NCBI GenBank assembly: GCA_019637075.1
Contig: JAHBWI010000004.1
Location: forward strand, 434,001 to 498,000
Source of the DNA: Nitrospiraceae bacterium
GTDB lineage: Bacteria; Nitrospirota; Nitrospiria; Nitrospirales; Nitrospiraceae
Reading direction: 5' to 3'
Length of the DNA stretch: 64,000 nt
Part shown: positions 45,302-53,673 of the stretch, one piece after another
How the letters are laid out: each line of letters opens with the position of its first letter
Position numbering within the stretch: position 1 is the stretch's first letter
Made by a program: the position numbers and the translations under genes
Notes under the pieces: generated by a model
Databases searched by the model: none
Told to the model about the DNA's origin: nothing
What the model saw: only the letters and a program-made list of their open reading frames with translations

Positions 45302-45649
45302 CTAGTTCCTGGCCCCCTTCCACACCATGTCGCGCAGAATCTCTTTATGGGGATGGAGACGACGCGCCCGATCCAATAGCACTTCCTCGGATTCCGGGAA
45401 CATCGGATCCGGCACGCAACAGTCACCGATCGGGCAAGCTGAAGCACACTGAGGTTCGGCAAAATGGCCGACACATTCCGTACAGCGGTCATAAGAAATC
45501 ACATACGTGGTGCCGTCGGATCCTTGCCCCCCACTGACATGGTAGCCGTTGGATTCGGCATCGTTGCGCTTCTCAAAAATCGCCTGATTGGGACAAGCCG
45601 GTAGACAGGCGTCACAGGAGATGCAATTGTTATTGATCAGTAACGCCAT
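45302..45649 (-). CDS. 2[4Fe-4S] ferredoxin (YfhL/Allochromatium type)
   Basis: A 115-residue ferredoxin with two cluster sites. The first is C-I-S-C-D-A-C-L-P-A-C-P near residue 9; the second is CTEC-V...Q-CASACP, in which eight residues separate the second and third cysteines, typical of the YfhL/AlvinFd group with low-potential clusters. About 40 residues between the sites are longer than usual. AGGAGG lies before the ATG at 45649. It is placed between ribBA and cheW, an unexpected site for an electron carrier; whether it serves the chemosensory system is unknown. Confidence 0.88.
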   Translation of the reverse strand: MALLINNNCISCDACLPACPNQAIFEKRNDAESNGYHVSGGQGSDGTTYVISYDRCTECVGHFAEPQCASACPIGDCCVPDPMFPESEEVLLDRARRLHPHKEILRDMVWKGARN

Positions 45650-45726
45650 AAAAGTGCCTCCTGGATCGGGCATTCGATCGGCAAGACCATCATCGTGCCC
45701 CTAGACAAGCCCTCGCGCCGTCCGAC

Positions 45727-46935
45727 TCATACGGCCAATAACATGTGTCCCAGCTTGTCTTTCTTGGCTCGCAAATACTTCCGATTGTTCCGACCAGGTC
45801 GAATTTCGAGCGGAATTCGTTCGACGACCTTCAATCCATACCCTTCGATCCCGACGATTTTGCGAGGATTATTCGTCATCAACCTGATGGATCGGAGGCC
45901 GAGGTCGGCAAGAATCTGAGCGCCGACACCGTAATCCCGTAGATCGGCCGGAATGCCCAACTTCAAATTGGCTTCGACCGTGTCGCAGCCCTCGTCTTGA
46001 AGTCCGTACGCCCTGATCTTGTTCAGCAGGCCGATCCCGCGTCCCTCCTGATCCAGATACAGCAAGACACCTTTGCCTTCCTGCTGGATCAATTCCAGCG
46101 CGCGGTGCAACTGATCACCGCAGTCACAACGCAGCGAACCGAACACATCGGCGGTCAGACAGCCAGAGTGGACACGGACCAATGTAGGGCTGTTCACATC
46201 GAGTGGGCCCTTCACAAGCGCCAGATGCGTGCTGCCGTCGATCGTATTCTGATAAGCGACCGCCTCGAACGCACCGAACTTGGTCGGCAACCGCGTGCTG
46301 GCCACCCGGTTGACGAACGATTCGCGTCTCATACGGTATTCGATGAGTGCCTTGATGGTGGTCATCTTCAGCTTGTGCTTGGCGGCGAACCGCTGAAGCT
46401 CGGGAACTCTGGCCATCGTGCCGTCCTCATTCATGATCTCGCAGATGACACCTGCCGGATACAAACCGGCCAAGCGAGCCAGATCGACCGAACCCTCAGT
46501 CTGTCCGGCGCGCTTTAACACCCCTCCTTCTTTGGCCTTGAGCGGAAAAACATGCCCCGGCCGTGCCAGGTCGGCGGGCTGACTCTTGGGATCGATGGCG
46601 ACCCGGATGGTTTGAGCTCTGTCGGCGGCGGAGATCCCCGTTGTAATCCCGTGCTTCGCGTCGATGGATACCGTGAAGGCCGTTCCGAACGCGGTCGTGT
46701 TGTCTGCCGCTTGCTGCGGCAGATGCAGTTGTTCCACCCGCTCGGGAGTCAATGCGAGACATATCAACCCACGGGCATGTTGGGCCATGAAATTGACGGC
46801 GGTCGCGGTGGCAAATTGAGCGGCAACGACGAGGTCTCCTTCGTTTTCCCGATCCTCGTCGTCCACCAAGATGACGCACTGTCCCCGCTTGATGTCACCG
46901 ATCACTTCCTCAATTCGGTCAAACGGAGAGACCAT
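45727..46935 (-). CDS. ribBA: Bifunctional riboflavin enzyme RibBA (DHBP synthase / GTP cyclohydrolase II)
   Basis: This 402-residue enzyme makes both precursors of riboflavin. The N-terminal RibB domain has [36 protein letters not shown] and [17 protein letters not shown]; the C-terminal RibA domain has the zinc-binding [19 protein letters not shown] and [21 protein letters not shown]. Length and motif order are normal for RibBA. GAGGAG five bases before the ATG at 46935 fixes the start over one five codons upstream. It lies 36 bases after cheA within the chemosensory transcript; no other rib gene is present. Confidence 0.94.
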   Translation of the reverse strand: MVSPFDRIEEVIGDIKRGQCVILVDDEDRENEGDLVVAAQFATATAVNFMAQHARGLICLALTPERVEQLHLPQQAADNTTAFGTAFTVSIDAKHGITTGISAADRAQTIRVAIDPKSQPADLARPGHVFPLKAKEGGVLKRAGQTEGSVDLARLAGLYPAGVICEIMNEDGTMARVPELQRFAAKHKLKMTTIKALIEYRMRRESFVNRVASTRLPTKFGAFEAVAYQNTIDGSTHLALVKGPLDVNSPTLVRVHSGCLTADVFGSLRCDCGDQLHRALELIQQEGKGVLLYLDQEGRGIGLLNKIRAYGLQDEGCDTVEANLKLGIPADLRDYGVGAQILADLGLRSIRLMTNNPRKIVGIEGYGLKVVERIPLEIRPGRNNRKYLRAKKDKLGHMLLAV

Positions 46936-46971
46936 ATCGGCTCCTCGCATTCTAGTCGTGGGCGGAGGCGC

Positions 46972-49122
46972 TCACGCCGCCGCAGCCGCGCCGCGGCGCG
47001 CGATATCCAGGACGCCGCGGACGTCGAGAATAAATCCCACCGTGCCGTTGCCCAAGATGGTGGCGCCCGCGACTCCTTCCACTTTCCTGAAATTCTGCTC
47101 CATGCTCTTGATGACGACCTGCTGCTGGCCGAGGATCTCATCGACCATGACGGCCACTCGGTCCCCTTCCGTTTCCAGGATGATCAAAATGGCCTTGCAA
47201 GGGTCGCTGATTTCCGGTTGCAATCCGAACACTTCATACAGCCGCGAGATCGGGAGGTAGACGTCTCGTACGTTGACCAATTCCCCCTTCCCGACCACTT
47301 TCTTCACCATGCTCGGTTTCGGCTGTATCGATTCGAGAATCGACAACAGCGGAACGATGTAGGTATCCCGCCCGACGCGAACCGTCATGCCCTCGATGAT
47401 GGCGAGGGTCAGCGGCAACTTGAGCGTGAAGGTTGTGCCCTTTCCGGTCTGAGTTTTGATACTCACGGTCCCGCCGAGGCCTTCGATGTTGCGCTTGACG
47501 ACATCCATGCCGACGCCGCGCCCTGAAACGTCGGTGACCTTGTCGGCGGTGGAGAAGCCTGGGCGGAAAATCAAGCCCCAGATCTGATCGTCGGAGAGCT
47601 TCTCGGTCTCGCCGACCAATCCCTGCTTGACCGCCTTCGCCAGGATCTTCTCCCGGTTCAAGCCCCGCCCGTCGTCTTCCACGGTGATGCAAATATTGCC
47701 GCCTTCATGAAAGGCGTTCAGCCGGATGGTGCCCTGCTCCGACTTTCCTGCCGCCAGCCGTTCCTCCGGTGGTTCGAGGCCGTGGTCGGCAGAATTCCTG
47801 ACTAGATGGGTCAGCGGATCGCCGATCGATTCAATGACGGTCTTGTCCAATTCCGTCTCTTCGCCGGAGAGCACCAGTTGTATCTTCTTGCCCGCCTTAC
47901 CGGCGAGATCGCGCACCAGCCGTGGGAAGCGGCTGAAAGCCGTCCCGATAGGCAACATCCGAATGCCCATCACCCGTTCCTGGATCTCACGCGTATTGCG
48001 CTCCAATTCGGCCATCCGCTCCAAGAGCAGCGGCAGCTGCTTCATTTCGAACCGCGCCCCGAGATCGCTCAGCATGGATTGGGTGATGACGAGTTCACCG
48101 ACCAGGTTGATCAGCTTATCAATCTTGCTGGTATCGACTCGTATCGACGTCGTATCGGTCTTCTTCGCGGGGCCGGCGCCCTCGGCTTGCTTCCTCAGCG
48201 CATCCGAAATCTGCTCAGGAGTTGCGGCTTTCTGCTCGACTAAGATCTCGCCGACGCGCTTCTGCTGAGCCAAAGCCTGATCCAGGGCCTCACGCGAGAC
48301 CACGCCGGTCTCCACCAGAATTTCGCCCAACGGCTTCTGACCATCCGGTGACGGTCGGTCGGCCGGTACCGCCGATCGGACAGGCTCGTCCTTCACCACC
48401 GCGTCGAGTGCCTCGATCGTGAGTTGGCTGTCATCCCGGACGAAGTCGAAGATTCCTTCGATGACCTTCCGGTCTTTTGCCGTCTCAATCTCAATGGTCC
48501 AGGTGAGATAGCATTCTTCTGCGTCGAAATGCGTCAGATCCGGCAGCCGAGTGGAATCGACCGTCACAGTCGCAAGCCGCCCCAGGTCGCCTGCCTCCTT
48601 GATGAACTGCAGGGGATCAAGGCCGCGTTGGAAGAGGTATGAGGGCGGGGTCCACGAGATTCGATACCGTGTCGTTCCGGAAGGATCCGCGGAACGATGA
48701 GTCGGTGATACCGTCGACGGGGGCGCTCCCTGTTGTATGCCTTGGCTCGATTCGAGCAATCCGCCCAATTCAACGATCGTCGGCTGATCCGGTTCCTGGC
48801 CGGTCCTGGCGCACTCGATCAAGTTTTTCAGGCAGTCAAGCGATCGCAGTAAGAGATCGGTCAACTCGACGGTCACCACCATCTGTCCGCTCCGGAGTTG
48901 ATCCAGGACGGATTCCATCTTATGGGTAAATTGCGACACCGCGGTGAACCCGAACATGCCGCTGTTGCCTTTGATGGAATGGGCGCCGCGGAAGATCCGG
49001 TTCAACAGATCGAGGTCGCCGGGCCGCTGCTCCAACTGCAGCAACCCCTCTTCGATGGTGGTCAGGTGCTCCTGAGACTCTTCGAAGAATGCGTCTTTGA
49101 AATGAGAGAGATCAGTACTCAT
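46972..49122 (-). CDS. cheA: Chemotaxis histidine kinase CheA (left-hand cluster) with MshEN-like motif pair
   Basis: A 716-residue CheA. The HPt domain has phospho-histidine H48 (RGAHSIKGNSGMFGF). A P2-like region spans about 150-245. Residues 264-311 contain two LGEILV-type 24-residue motifs, described separately. The dimerisation helices begin near 330 (KIDKLINLVGELVITQSM), followed by the HATPase (HLVRNSADHGLEPPEERL; GVGMDVVKRNI) and a C-terminal CheW-like regulatory domain (DTYIVPLLSILESIQ). All catalytic boxes look intact. It lies three bases from cheY and 36 bases before ribBA. Confidence 0.94.
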   Translation of the reverse strand: MSTDLSHFKDAFFEESQEHLTTIEEGLLQLEQRPGDLDLLNRIFRGAHSIKGNSGMFGFTAVSQFTHKMESVLDQLRSGQMVVTVELTDLLLRSLDCLKNLIECARTGQEPDQPTIVELGGLLESSQGIQQGAPPSTVSPTHRSADPSGTTRYRISWTPPSYLFQRGLDPLQFIKEAGDLGRLATVTVDSTRLPDLTHFDAEECYLTWTIEIETAKDRKVIEGIFDFVRDDSQLTIEALDAVVKDEPVRSAVPADRPSPDGQKPLGEILVETGVVSREALDQALAQQKRVGEILVEQKAATPEQISDALRKQAEGAGPAKKTDTTSIRVDTSKIDKLINLVGELVITQSMLSDLGARFEMKQLPLLLERMAELERNTREIQERVMGIRMLPIGTAFSRFPRLVRDLAGKAGKKIQLVLSGEETELDKTVIESIGDPLTHLVRNSADHGLEPPEERLAAGKSEQGTIRLNAFHEGGNICITVEDDGRGLNREKILAKAVKQGLVGETEKLSDDQIWGLIFRPGFSTADKVTDVSGRGVGMDVVKRNIEGLGGTVSIKTQTGKGTTFTLKLPLTLAIIEGMTVRVGRDTYIVPLLSILESIQPKPSMVKKVVGKGELVNVRDVYLPISRLYEVFGLQPEISDPCKAILIILETEGDRVAVMVDEILGQQQVVIKSMEQNFRKVEGVAGATILGNGTVGFILDVRGVLDIARRGAAAAA
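48190..48333 (-). other. MshEN-like tandem motif inside CheA (left-hand cluster)
   Basis: Residues 264-311 read PLGEILVETG... and RVGEILVEQK..., each fitting the 24-residue pattern (R)LG-x2-L-x3-G-x6-L-x3-L-x2-Q of MshEN domains, separated by one residue. The first motif lacks the leading Arg; the second lacks the middle Gly. Confidence 0.6.
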
Positions 49123-49125
49123 GGC

Positions 49126-49494
49126 TCAACCCGGCAATACCTTTTTCACGACCGCCATCATTTGTTCCGGGTTGAACGGCTTCACGATCCATCCGGTCGC
49201 GCCGGCCGCTTGGCCGGCCTTTTTCTTGTCGTCGGCCGCCTCGGTAGTCAGCATCAAGATAGGTGTGAACTTGAAGGAGGCATTCTTTCTCAACTCCTTG
49301 ATCAAGCTGATCCCGTCCATTTCCGGCATATTCAGATCGGTCACGACGAGATCCAGCTTACTGCCGCCGGCCTTCGTCAGGGCCTCCTTGCCGTTGCCGG
49401 CTTCGATGACCTGGTAGCCCGCGCTCGTCAACGTAAACGAGACCATCTGACGCATGGTTGGGGAATCGTCGACTACGAGGACTGTCTTCGGCAT
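49126..49494 (-). CDS. cheY: CheY-type single-domain response regulator (left-hand cluster)
   Basis: A 122-residue receiver with no output domain. The acid pocket is VVDDSP (D9-D10), the phospho-acceptor D53 lies in VVTDLNMPEMDG, the threonine is in MLTTEA, and the lysine in WIVKPFN. It is encoded directly before cheA (three-base gap) and after a receptor-like protein that carries a CheZ-type DxxxQ motif, so its phosphate may be controlled locally. Sequence does not tell whether it acts on the flagellar switch or elsewhere. Confidence 0.93.
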   Translation of the reverse strand: MPKTVLVVDDSPTMRQMVSFTLTSAGYQVIEAGNGKEALTKAGGSKLDLVVTDLNMPEMDGISLIKELRKNASFKFTPILMLTTEAADDKKKAGQAAGATGWIVKPFNPEQMMAVVKKVLPG

Positions 49495-49524
49495 GGTGCG
49501 CTCCTTGGTTCTGGTACCGAACGA

Positions 49525-50634
49525 CTAAAACAACGTGACGCTCATCTCTTCAGGCTGCGAGGCCGAGGCCGCGGGGGCACGTCCCTTCATCGACGAATGC
49601 ATGATGGCTCGCTCTTCCTGCATGGTGTAACTTTTTTCCAAGCGTTCCATGATTCCCATGAGCTGCGTAAGCTGGTCGTCGGACACGCCGCCGGACAACG
49701 CTTCCATAAGCGTCCGCATCTCGGTCAGCGGTTCGATCACATGCTCCAGTTTTTGACGTGTAATGTCCTGAAATTGGAGCGCCATGATGACTCTGGATAC
49801 GTCGGCAGAGAGTTCCTCGGCATGCCCCTTTGATTTCATCACCGCGTCTCTCAATGAGTCGTTCTTCTCCGCTAGCTTGTGGGTCATCTGATCGAGATGC
49901 TTCTTGGTGGACAAGGTTTTCGTCAAATCGACCGACCCCAGTGCCTGGACCGTCGTCAACGCCTCTACGGTGCTGCGTTGCACTTCATGAACCAGGGCAT
50001 TGATGCTGCTTGCCGCCTGACCTGAACGGTTCGCGAGCTTGGTGACTTCGTCCGCCACGACGGCGAACCCTCGGCCATGCTCTCCGGCCCGTGCCGCCTC
50101 GATGGCGGCATTGAGCGCCAACAGCCTCGTCTGGTCCGCAATAAATTCAATTTCACCCACCATATTCGTGATGGCCTTGGAACTCCGATCGACTTCATCC
50201 ATCACGGTGGCGATTTGAAGCGCCATCTCCGACGATTTCATGACATCGCTCACAAACCCGGACAACATCGTCTCGGTCGTTTTGAGCACGTTCTCAAGGC
50301 TCAGATCGTCGTTGAGAAACAGGTTCGATGATTCCTGCGCCTGCTCGCTGGCTCGCTGCGCCATTGCCCGAAAGCGATTTCCGAGGTCGGTGGCAGCCTG
50401 TTCTGTCTGATGGATGATGGAGGTCATCTGCGCGTTCAGGATGGGGATGAGGGGTATGCCGCAATGCCCCAATCGTTCCCATCTCCTGGCGCGTCCCGTC
50501 TGCTCATCCAGCTCGCGACGGTATCGCGCGTCGAGATCGGCGACCTGGCGGCGATGTATTCGTTTACAATTCCACGTGGCCAAGGCCGCACCGAGCACGA
50601 GCATTGCCACCGCAAGGACGATTTCCAATCCCAT
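49525..50634 (-). CDS. Receptor-like protein with MCP signalling tip and CheZ-like DxxxQ motif
   Basis: A 369-residue protein with one N-terminal membrane segment (residues 4-21) and no sensor domain. The central hairpin tip is [33 protein letters not shown] (shown in two parts: residues 165-182 and 183-197). Near the C terminus [11 protein letters not shown] (residues 284-294) resembles the CheZ active helix, with D290 and Q294 spaced as in CheZ (compare SFQDLVAQ in the CheZ of this window). After a flexible Ala/Ser/Pro stretch it ends EEMSVTLF. The ATG at 50634 avoids overlap with the STAS gene. It may be a receptor-linked CheY phosphatase (inference). It lies 30 bases upstream of cheY. Confidence 0.82.
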   Translation of the reverse strand: MGLEIVLAVAMLVLGAALATWNCKRIHRRQVADLDARYRRELDEQTGRARRWERLGHCGIPLIPILNAQMTSIIHQTEQAATDLGNRFRAMAQRASEQAQESSNLFLNDDLSLENVLKTTETMLSGFVSDVMKSSEMALQIATVMDEVDRSSKAITNMVGEIEFIADQTRLLALNAAIEAARAGEHGRGFAVVADEVTKLANRSGQAASSINALVHEVQRSTVEALTTVQALGSVDLTKTLSTKKHLDQMTHKLAEKNDSLRDAVMKSKGHAEELSADVSRVIMALQFQDITRQKLEHVIEPLTEMRTLMEALSGGVSDDQLTQLMGIMERLEKSYTMQEERAIMHSSMKGRAPAASASQPEEMSVTLF

Positions 50635-50653
50635 CGTGTTCAGGCTCTCGAGG

Positions 50654-50914
50654 TTATCTATTGCCGGCCGACGGACACAGAGCTTTGGTGAACCCATAGC
50701 TCGCCACTCGTTGACTGCATTCGTCGGACAGACCGCTTACGGCCACCCGCCCGGACAAGTGAGCCGCGATGAGGAGCTGTACGGCGGACGCATCCAGCTT
50801 CGTCACCCGGGACAGATCGAGAGTTACCGGCGCCTCCTCGGCCACAGCGGTTTTCAACGCGTCACACAGCGACCCTACTTCGAAGATGGTCAACTCACCG
50901 GTCGGTTTCAGCAT
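50654..50914 (-). CDS. Small STAS-domain protein (non-phosphorylatable type)
   Basis: An 86-residue STAS protein resembling MlaB/SpoIIAA minimal domains: [36 protein letters not shown] and a C-terminal helix. The position of the phosphorylatable serine is alanine (D41-A42-S43), so the usual serine-kinase switch may not apply. It starts 90 bases after the MotB gene and ends 19 bases before the receptor-like gene. Its partner is unknown; the receptor-like protein or the partner-switch module are candidates (inference). Confidence 0.8.
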   Translation of the reverse strand: MLKPTGELTIFEVGSLCDALKTAVAEEAPVTLDLSRVTKLDASAVQLLIAAHLSGRVAVSGLSDECSQRVASYGFTKALCPSAGNR

Positions 50915-51004
50915 AGGGAACTCACCAGAAGCAGTCGCAGCGTAAGTAGTATCCGAACATCTCTATCGGTTCGTGCCTTCATTTTCTTAAGCCTCTTAAG
51001 AATC

Positions 51005-51883
51005 CTAGTGTTGTCCGGAGGGAGGACTACCTACGAGTGGGGCTTCCGGCCCAGGCGCAGTCTGAACGAGATTGCCGCTCCGTGCCGCAGGAATTCCGAC
51101 GGTCGGCAATGTCACTCCCGGGACAATCTCTCGATCTTTCGTGCCCTTCGGCGACTCGTCCACCGGAGGACGCTCCAATACCACGATCTCAACTCGGCGA
51201 TTCTTGCTGCGCCCTTCGGGGGTATCATTCGGAACCAGCGGACGGGAATCGGCAAAGCCGGTCGCCGACAGGTGCCTCGGGGGGACGCTATTCAATTCGG
51301 ACAGAATCCGTACGACCATGACCGCACGGGCGGCTGACAGCTCCCAGTTGGAGGGAAATTGGGCCGTCCTGATCGGGACGTTGTCCGTGTGCCCCAGCAC
51401 GCGGACGTGCCGATCCATCTCCACAAGGATTTCCGAGAGCGACTGGAGAAACGGAAGCGCTTCCGATTTGACCCGAGCCTCCCCGCTGTTGAACAGCACG
51501 CTCTCGGGAAGATTGATCACGATTGTCCCGTTCCCGGTCTCCATGATACTGACGTCCTGCAACTCGGGCTTGAGATCGGCCTGTAACCTTTTCATGATCT
51601 GGCGGATGCGCCTGATCACGGGCTCGTTGGCGCTGGCCAACTCCGGATTGATGAGGCGGGGCTTACTGTCGCCGATCGTGAACGGCATCCGGGAAGCCGG
51701 CGCGCTCGTGATCGGGTTGAGAGCGGCCTTGATCGAATCGCTGACCGTGCGATATTTCCCCTCGTTCACGGAGGAGACGGAGTACATGACGACGAAAAAG
51801 GCGAACAGAAGGGTGATGAAGTCCGCGTAGGAGACGAGCCAGCGTTCGTGGTTTTCGTGTTCTTCGTGTTTCTTCTTTGCCAT
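51005..51883 (-). CDS. motB: Flagellar stator protein MotB
   Basis: MotB anchors the stator to peptidoglycan and carries the ion-binding aspartate. The 292-residue product starts with basic/acidic residues, then WLVSYADFITLLFAFFVVMYS with D21, a plug/linker, and an OmpA-type domain (LPESVLFNSGEARV, VLGHTDNVPI, ELSAARAVMVVR, SKNRRVEIVV). A Pro-rich tail of about 50 residues follows. The absence of flagellar structural genes nearby is notable, but the pair lies in the chemosensory region. motA lies 74 bases upstream. Confidence 0.93.
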   Translation of the reverse strand: MAKKKHEEHENHERWLVSYADFITLLFAFFVVMYSVSSVNEGKYRTVSDSIKAALNPITSAPASRMPFTIGDSKPRLINPELASANEPVIRRIRQIMKRLQADLKPELQDVSIMETGNGTIVINLPESVLFNSGEARVKSEALPFLQSLSEILVEMDRHVRVLGHTDNVPIRTAQFPSNWELSAARAVMVVRILSELNSVPPRHLSATGFADSRPLVPNDTPEGRSKNRRVEIVVLERPPVDESPKGTKDREIVPGVTLPTVGIPAARSGNLVQTAPGPEAPLVGSPPSGQH

Positions 51884-51957
51884 CTGCAGACCGTGGCTCG
51901 TGTTGGGAGCGTGAAGCGTCGGCGGCCGGCCGCGAACAGCGCCTCACGAACTACGAC

Positions 51958-52728
51958 TTATTTCTTTTCTTCTTTGCTGCGTTCACTGACCGGGAGGAAA
52001 CTTTCCAACTTTTCCTGCAACAGCCTCGGGTTCTCGCCTTGGGCCAGCCCGACCAGCCCCATGATCACCATCGTCCGCATCCCGGCTTCTTCCTTCAGTT
52101 TCAGCTTGATCTTATTGGCCACCGGCAGAAAGAACAGGTTCGCGGCCCCGACGCCGTACACTGTCGCGACAAATGCGACCGCGATACCGCCGCCCAACTT
52201 CGAAGGGTCGGCCAGATTCTCCATGACGTGAATCAAACCCAACACTGCGCCGAGAATACCGACGGTGGGTGCGTACCCTCCGGCGGCCTCCCATACCTTT
52301 GCCGCGATCACGCCCTCTTCTTCATGATGCTCGACATCGATCTCCAGGATTTCCTGCACAACCTTCGGATCTGTTCCGTCGACGATCAGCTGCACACCTT
52401 TCTGAAAAAACGGATCGTGCAGTTCCTTGATCTTCCCCTCTAAGGCCAGGAGTCCCTGTTTCCGGGAAACGTTCGCCAGATCCAAAATCTGGGTGATGGT
52501 GCCTTTGACATCGTGAGCAGGGCTGGAAATAGCCAGCGACAGGGATCCAATCGCTTTGATCACAACGGGCAGCGGGTTCTGAACGCAGCACGCACCGATG
52601 GTGCCCCCCATCACGATGATGAACGCGGTGAGCTGCATGATCGAACCGGCATGACCGCCTTCCAGGGCCTGCCCGCCCAAGATCGATCCGATCGCGATGA
52701 CGATCCCCAGTATGGTTGCGATATCCAC
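51958..52728 (-). CDS. motA: Flagellar stator protein MotA
   Basis: A 256-residue four-helix membrane protein: ATILGIVIAIGSILGG and FIIVMGGTIGACCV at the N terminus, a cytoplasmic loop with charged residues (VEHHEEEGVIAAKVWEAAGG), and the TM3-TM4 pair with APTVGILGAVLGLIHVMENL and GGGIAVAFVATVYGVGAANLFF, including the conserved prolines and glycines. The pattern resembles PomA/MotA; the coupling ion cannot be read with confidence. The start is GTG at 52728 with GAGGTAGG upstream. motB follows after 74 bases. Confidence 0.93.
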   Translation of the reverse strand: MDIATILGIVIAIGSILGGQALEGGHAGSIMQLTAFIIVMGGTIGACCVQNPLPVVIKAIGSLSLAISSPAHDVKGTITQILDLANVSRKQGLLALEGKIKELHDPFFQKGVQLIVDGTDPKVVQEILEIDVEHHEEEGVIAAKVWEAAGGYAPTVGILGAVLGLIHVMENLADPSKLGGGIAVAFVATVYGVGAANLFFLPVANKIKLKLKEEAGMRTMVIMGLVGLAQGENPRLLQEKLESFLPVSERSKEEKK

Positions 52729-52873
52729 GGTGTGCCTACCTCATCTTCATGCCGACGGCGCTGCGGAGCCCCTTCGAAAGTACTGACGAGCAAGCGGAGG
52801 ATGGGCTTGCGCCCGTCAGAATCAGTTTGCTACCGTCCACCTCCATGAACACTGCGTCTCTGGAGGTGAACTC

Positions 52874-53128
52874 GTGGGTCCAGCCGATAGTCTGATGCTC
52901 GACGCGAAGCAGGCCATCCTTGATGAACAGCATCGTAAGTTTCAGGCCCTGCAGCAGGAGGGGCGCTGGCCGGAAGCCATGCAGCAATTCCACGTGACGC
53001 TGACCTGTGCGTCCGACGTCCTGACGGAATCCTTGCAGCTCCTCCAGCGCGTCATCGATGCCCGGGCGAAACGCCAGCAGACACCACCCGCCTCACCGGA
53101 CACCCCGCACAGCGAACCGACCGCCTAG
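52874..53128 (+). CDS. Small hypothetical protein on the opposite strand
   Basis: An 84-residue, mostly helical and Gln-rich protein (HRKFQALQQEGRWPEAMQQF, SLQLLQRVIDARAKRQQ) ending in a Pro/Thr-rich tail. I recognise no family. It is the only plus-strand gene in the chemosensory region. Support: a GTG start with GGAGGTGA seven bases upstream, strong third-position GC, and a stop that overlaps the convergent cheW stop (shared CTAG). A minus-strand frame covering the first half lacks a ribosome-binding site. It may be a motility or granule-associated accessory gene; function unknown. Confidence 0.6.
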   Translation: MGPADSLMLDAKQAILDEQHRKFQALQQEGRWPEAMQQFHVTLTCASDVLTESLQLLQRVIDARAKRQQTPPASPDTPHSEPTA

Positions 53129-53643
53129 ACCGCCGCTTCGCGGTTCAAGAGCAGTCGGTTCAAGTCCACAAGAATCAACAAGCGGTCTTCGATCCGGCCC
53201 ACCCCCTGGGTGAATTCCGCCCCGGCCATGGTGCCGACGTTGGGCGGCGGTTCGATCGAATTCTTCGGAATCCGCAGAACCTCCTCCACGGAATCCACCA
53301 CCAACCCCACCAGCCGGCCCTGAACCGACACCACGACGATCCGGGTTTGTGAGGTCTGGTTCACCGAGGCCAAGCCGAACAGCTTACGGAGATCCAAGAC
53401 CGGGATGATGCGTCCGCGAAGGTTGATGACTCCCTCCACGTAGCCGGGCGTCTTGGGCACCCGGGTCACCTCCACGATCCGGTTGATTTCCTGCACGCTC
53501 AGGACGTCGACTGCGAATTCCTCAGCCCCGATGCGGCAGATCACGAATTGCAGTAGATCGTCCCCCCCGCCCTCCGTCAGGCGGTACGGGACAGTGCCCG
53601 TACCGTCCGACGCGGCGGTCTTGTTATGCTCCGCCACACTCAT
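53125..53643 (-). CDS. cheW: Chemotaxis coupling protein CheW (right-hand cluster)
   Basis: A 172-residue CheW with FVICRIGAEEFAVDVLSVQEINRI, VEGVINLRGRIIPVLDLR and GLVVDSVEEVLRI, the usual two-barrel layout. AAGGAG precedes the ATG. It is encoded 30 bases after the haem-receptor gene, so it probably couples that receptor to the CheA of the right-hand cluster. Its stop overlaps the stop of the plus-strand small gene by three bases. Confidence 0.93.
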   Translation of the reverse strand: MSVAEHNKTAASDGTGTVPYRLTEGGGDDLLQFVICRIGAEEFAVDVLSVQEINRIVEVTRVPKTPGYVEGVINLRGRIIPVLDLRKLFGLASVNQTSQTRIVVVSVQGRLVGLVVDSVEEVLRIPKNSIEPPPNVGTMAGAEFTQGVGRIEDRLLILVDLNRLLLNREAAV

Positions 53644-53673
53644 AATGCACTCCTTCCCATTGGATTCGATGCA

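Noticed and set aside
50984-51002. AT-rich hairpin TTCTTAAG/CTTAAGAA after motB
   Set aside because: Short stem, no T tract in the motB direction; not called a terminator.
52736-52993. Minus-strand open frame upstream of motA, considered as FlbD
   Set aside because: No FlbD motif and no Shine-Dalgarno; overlaps the better supported plus-strand small gene.
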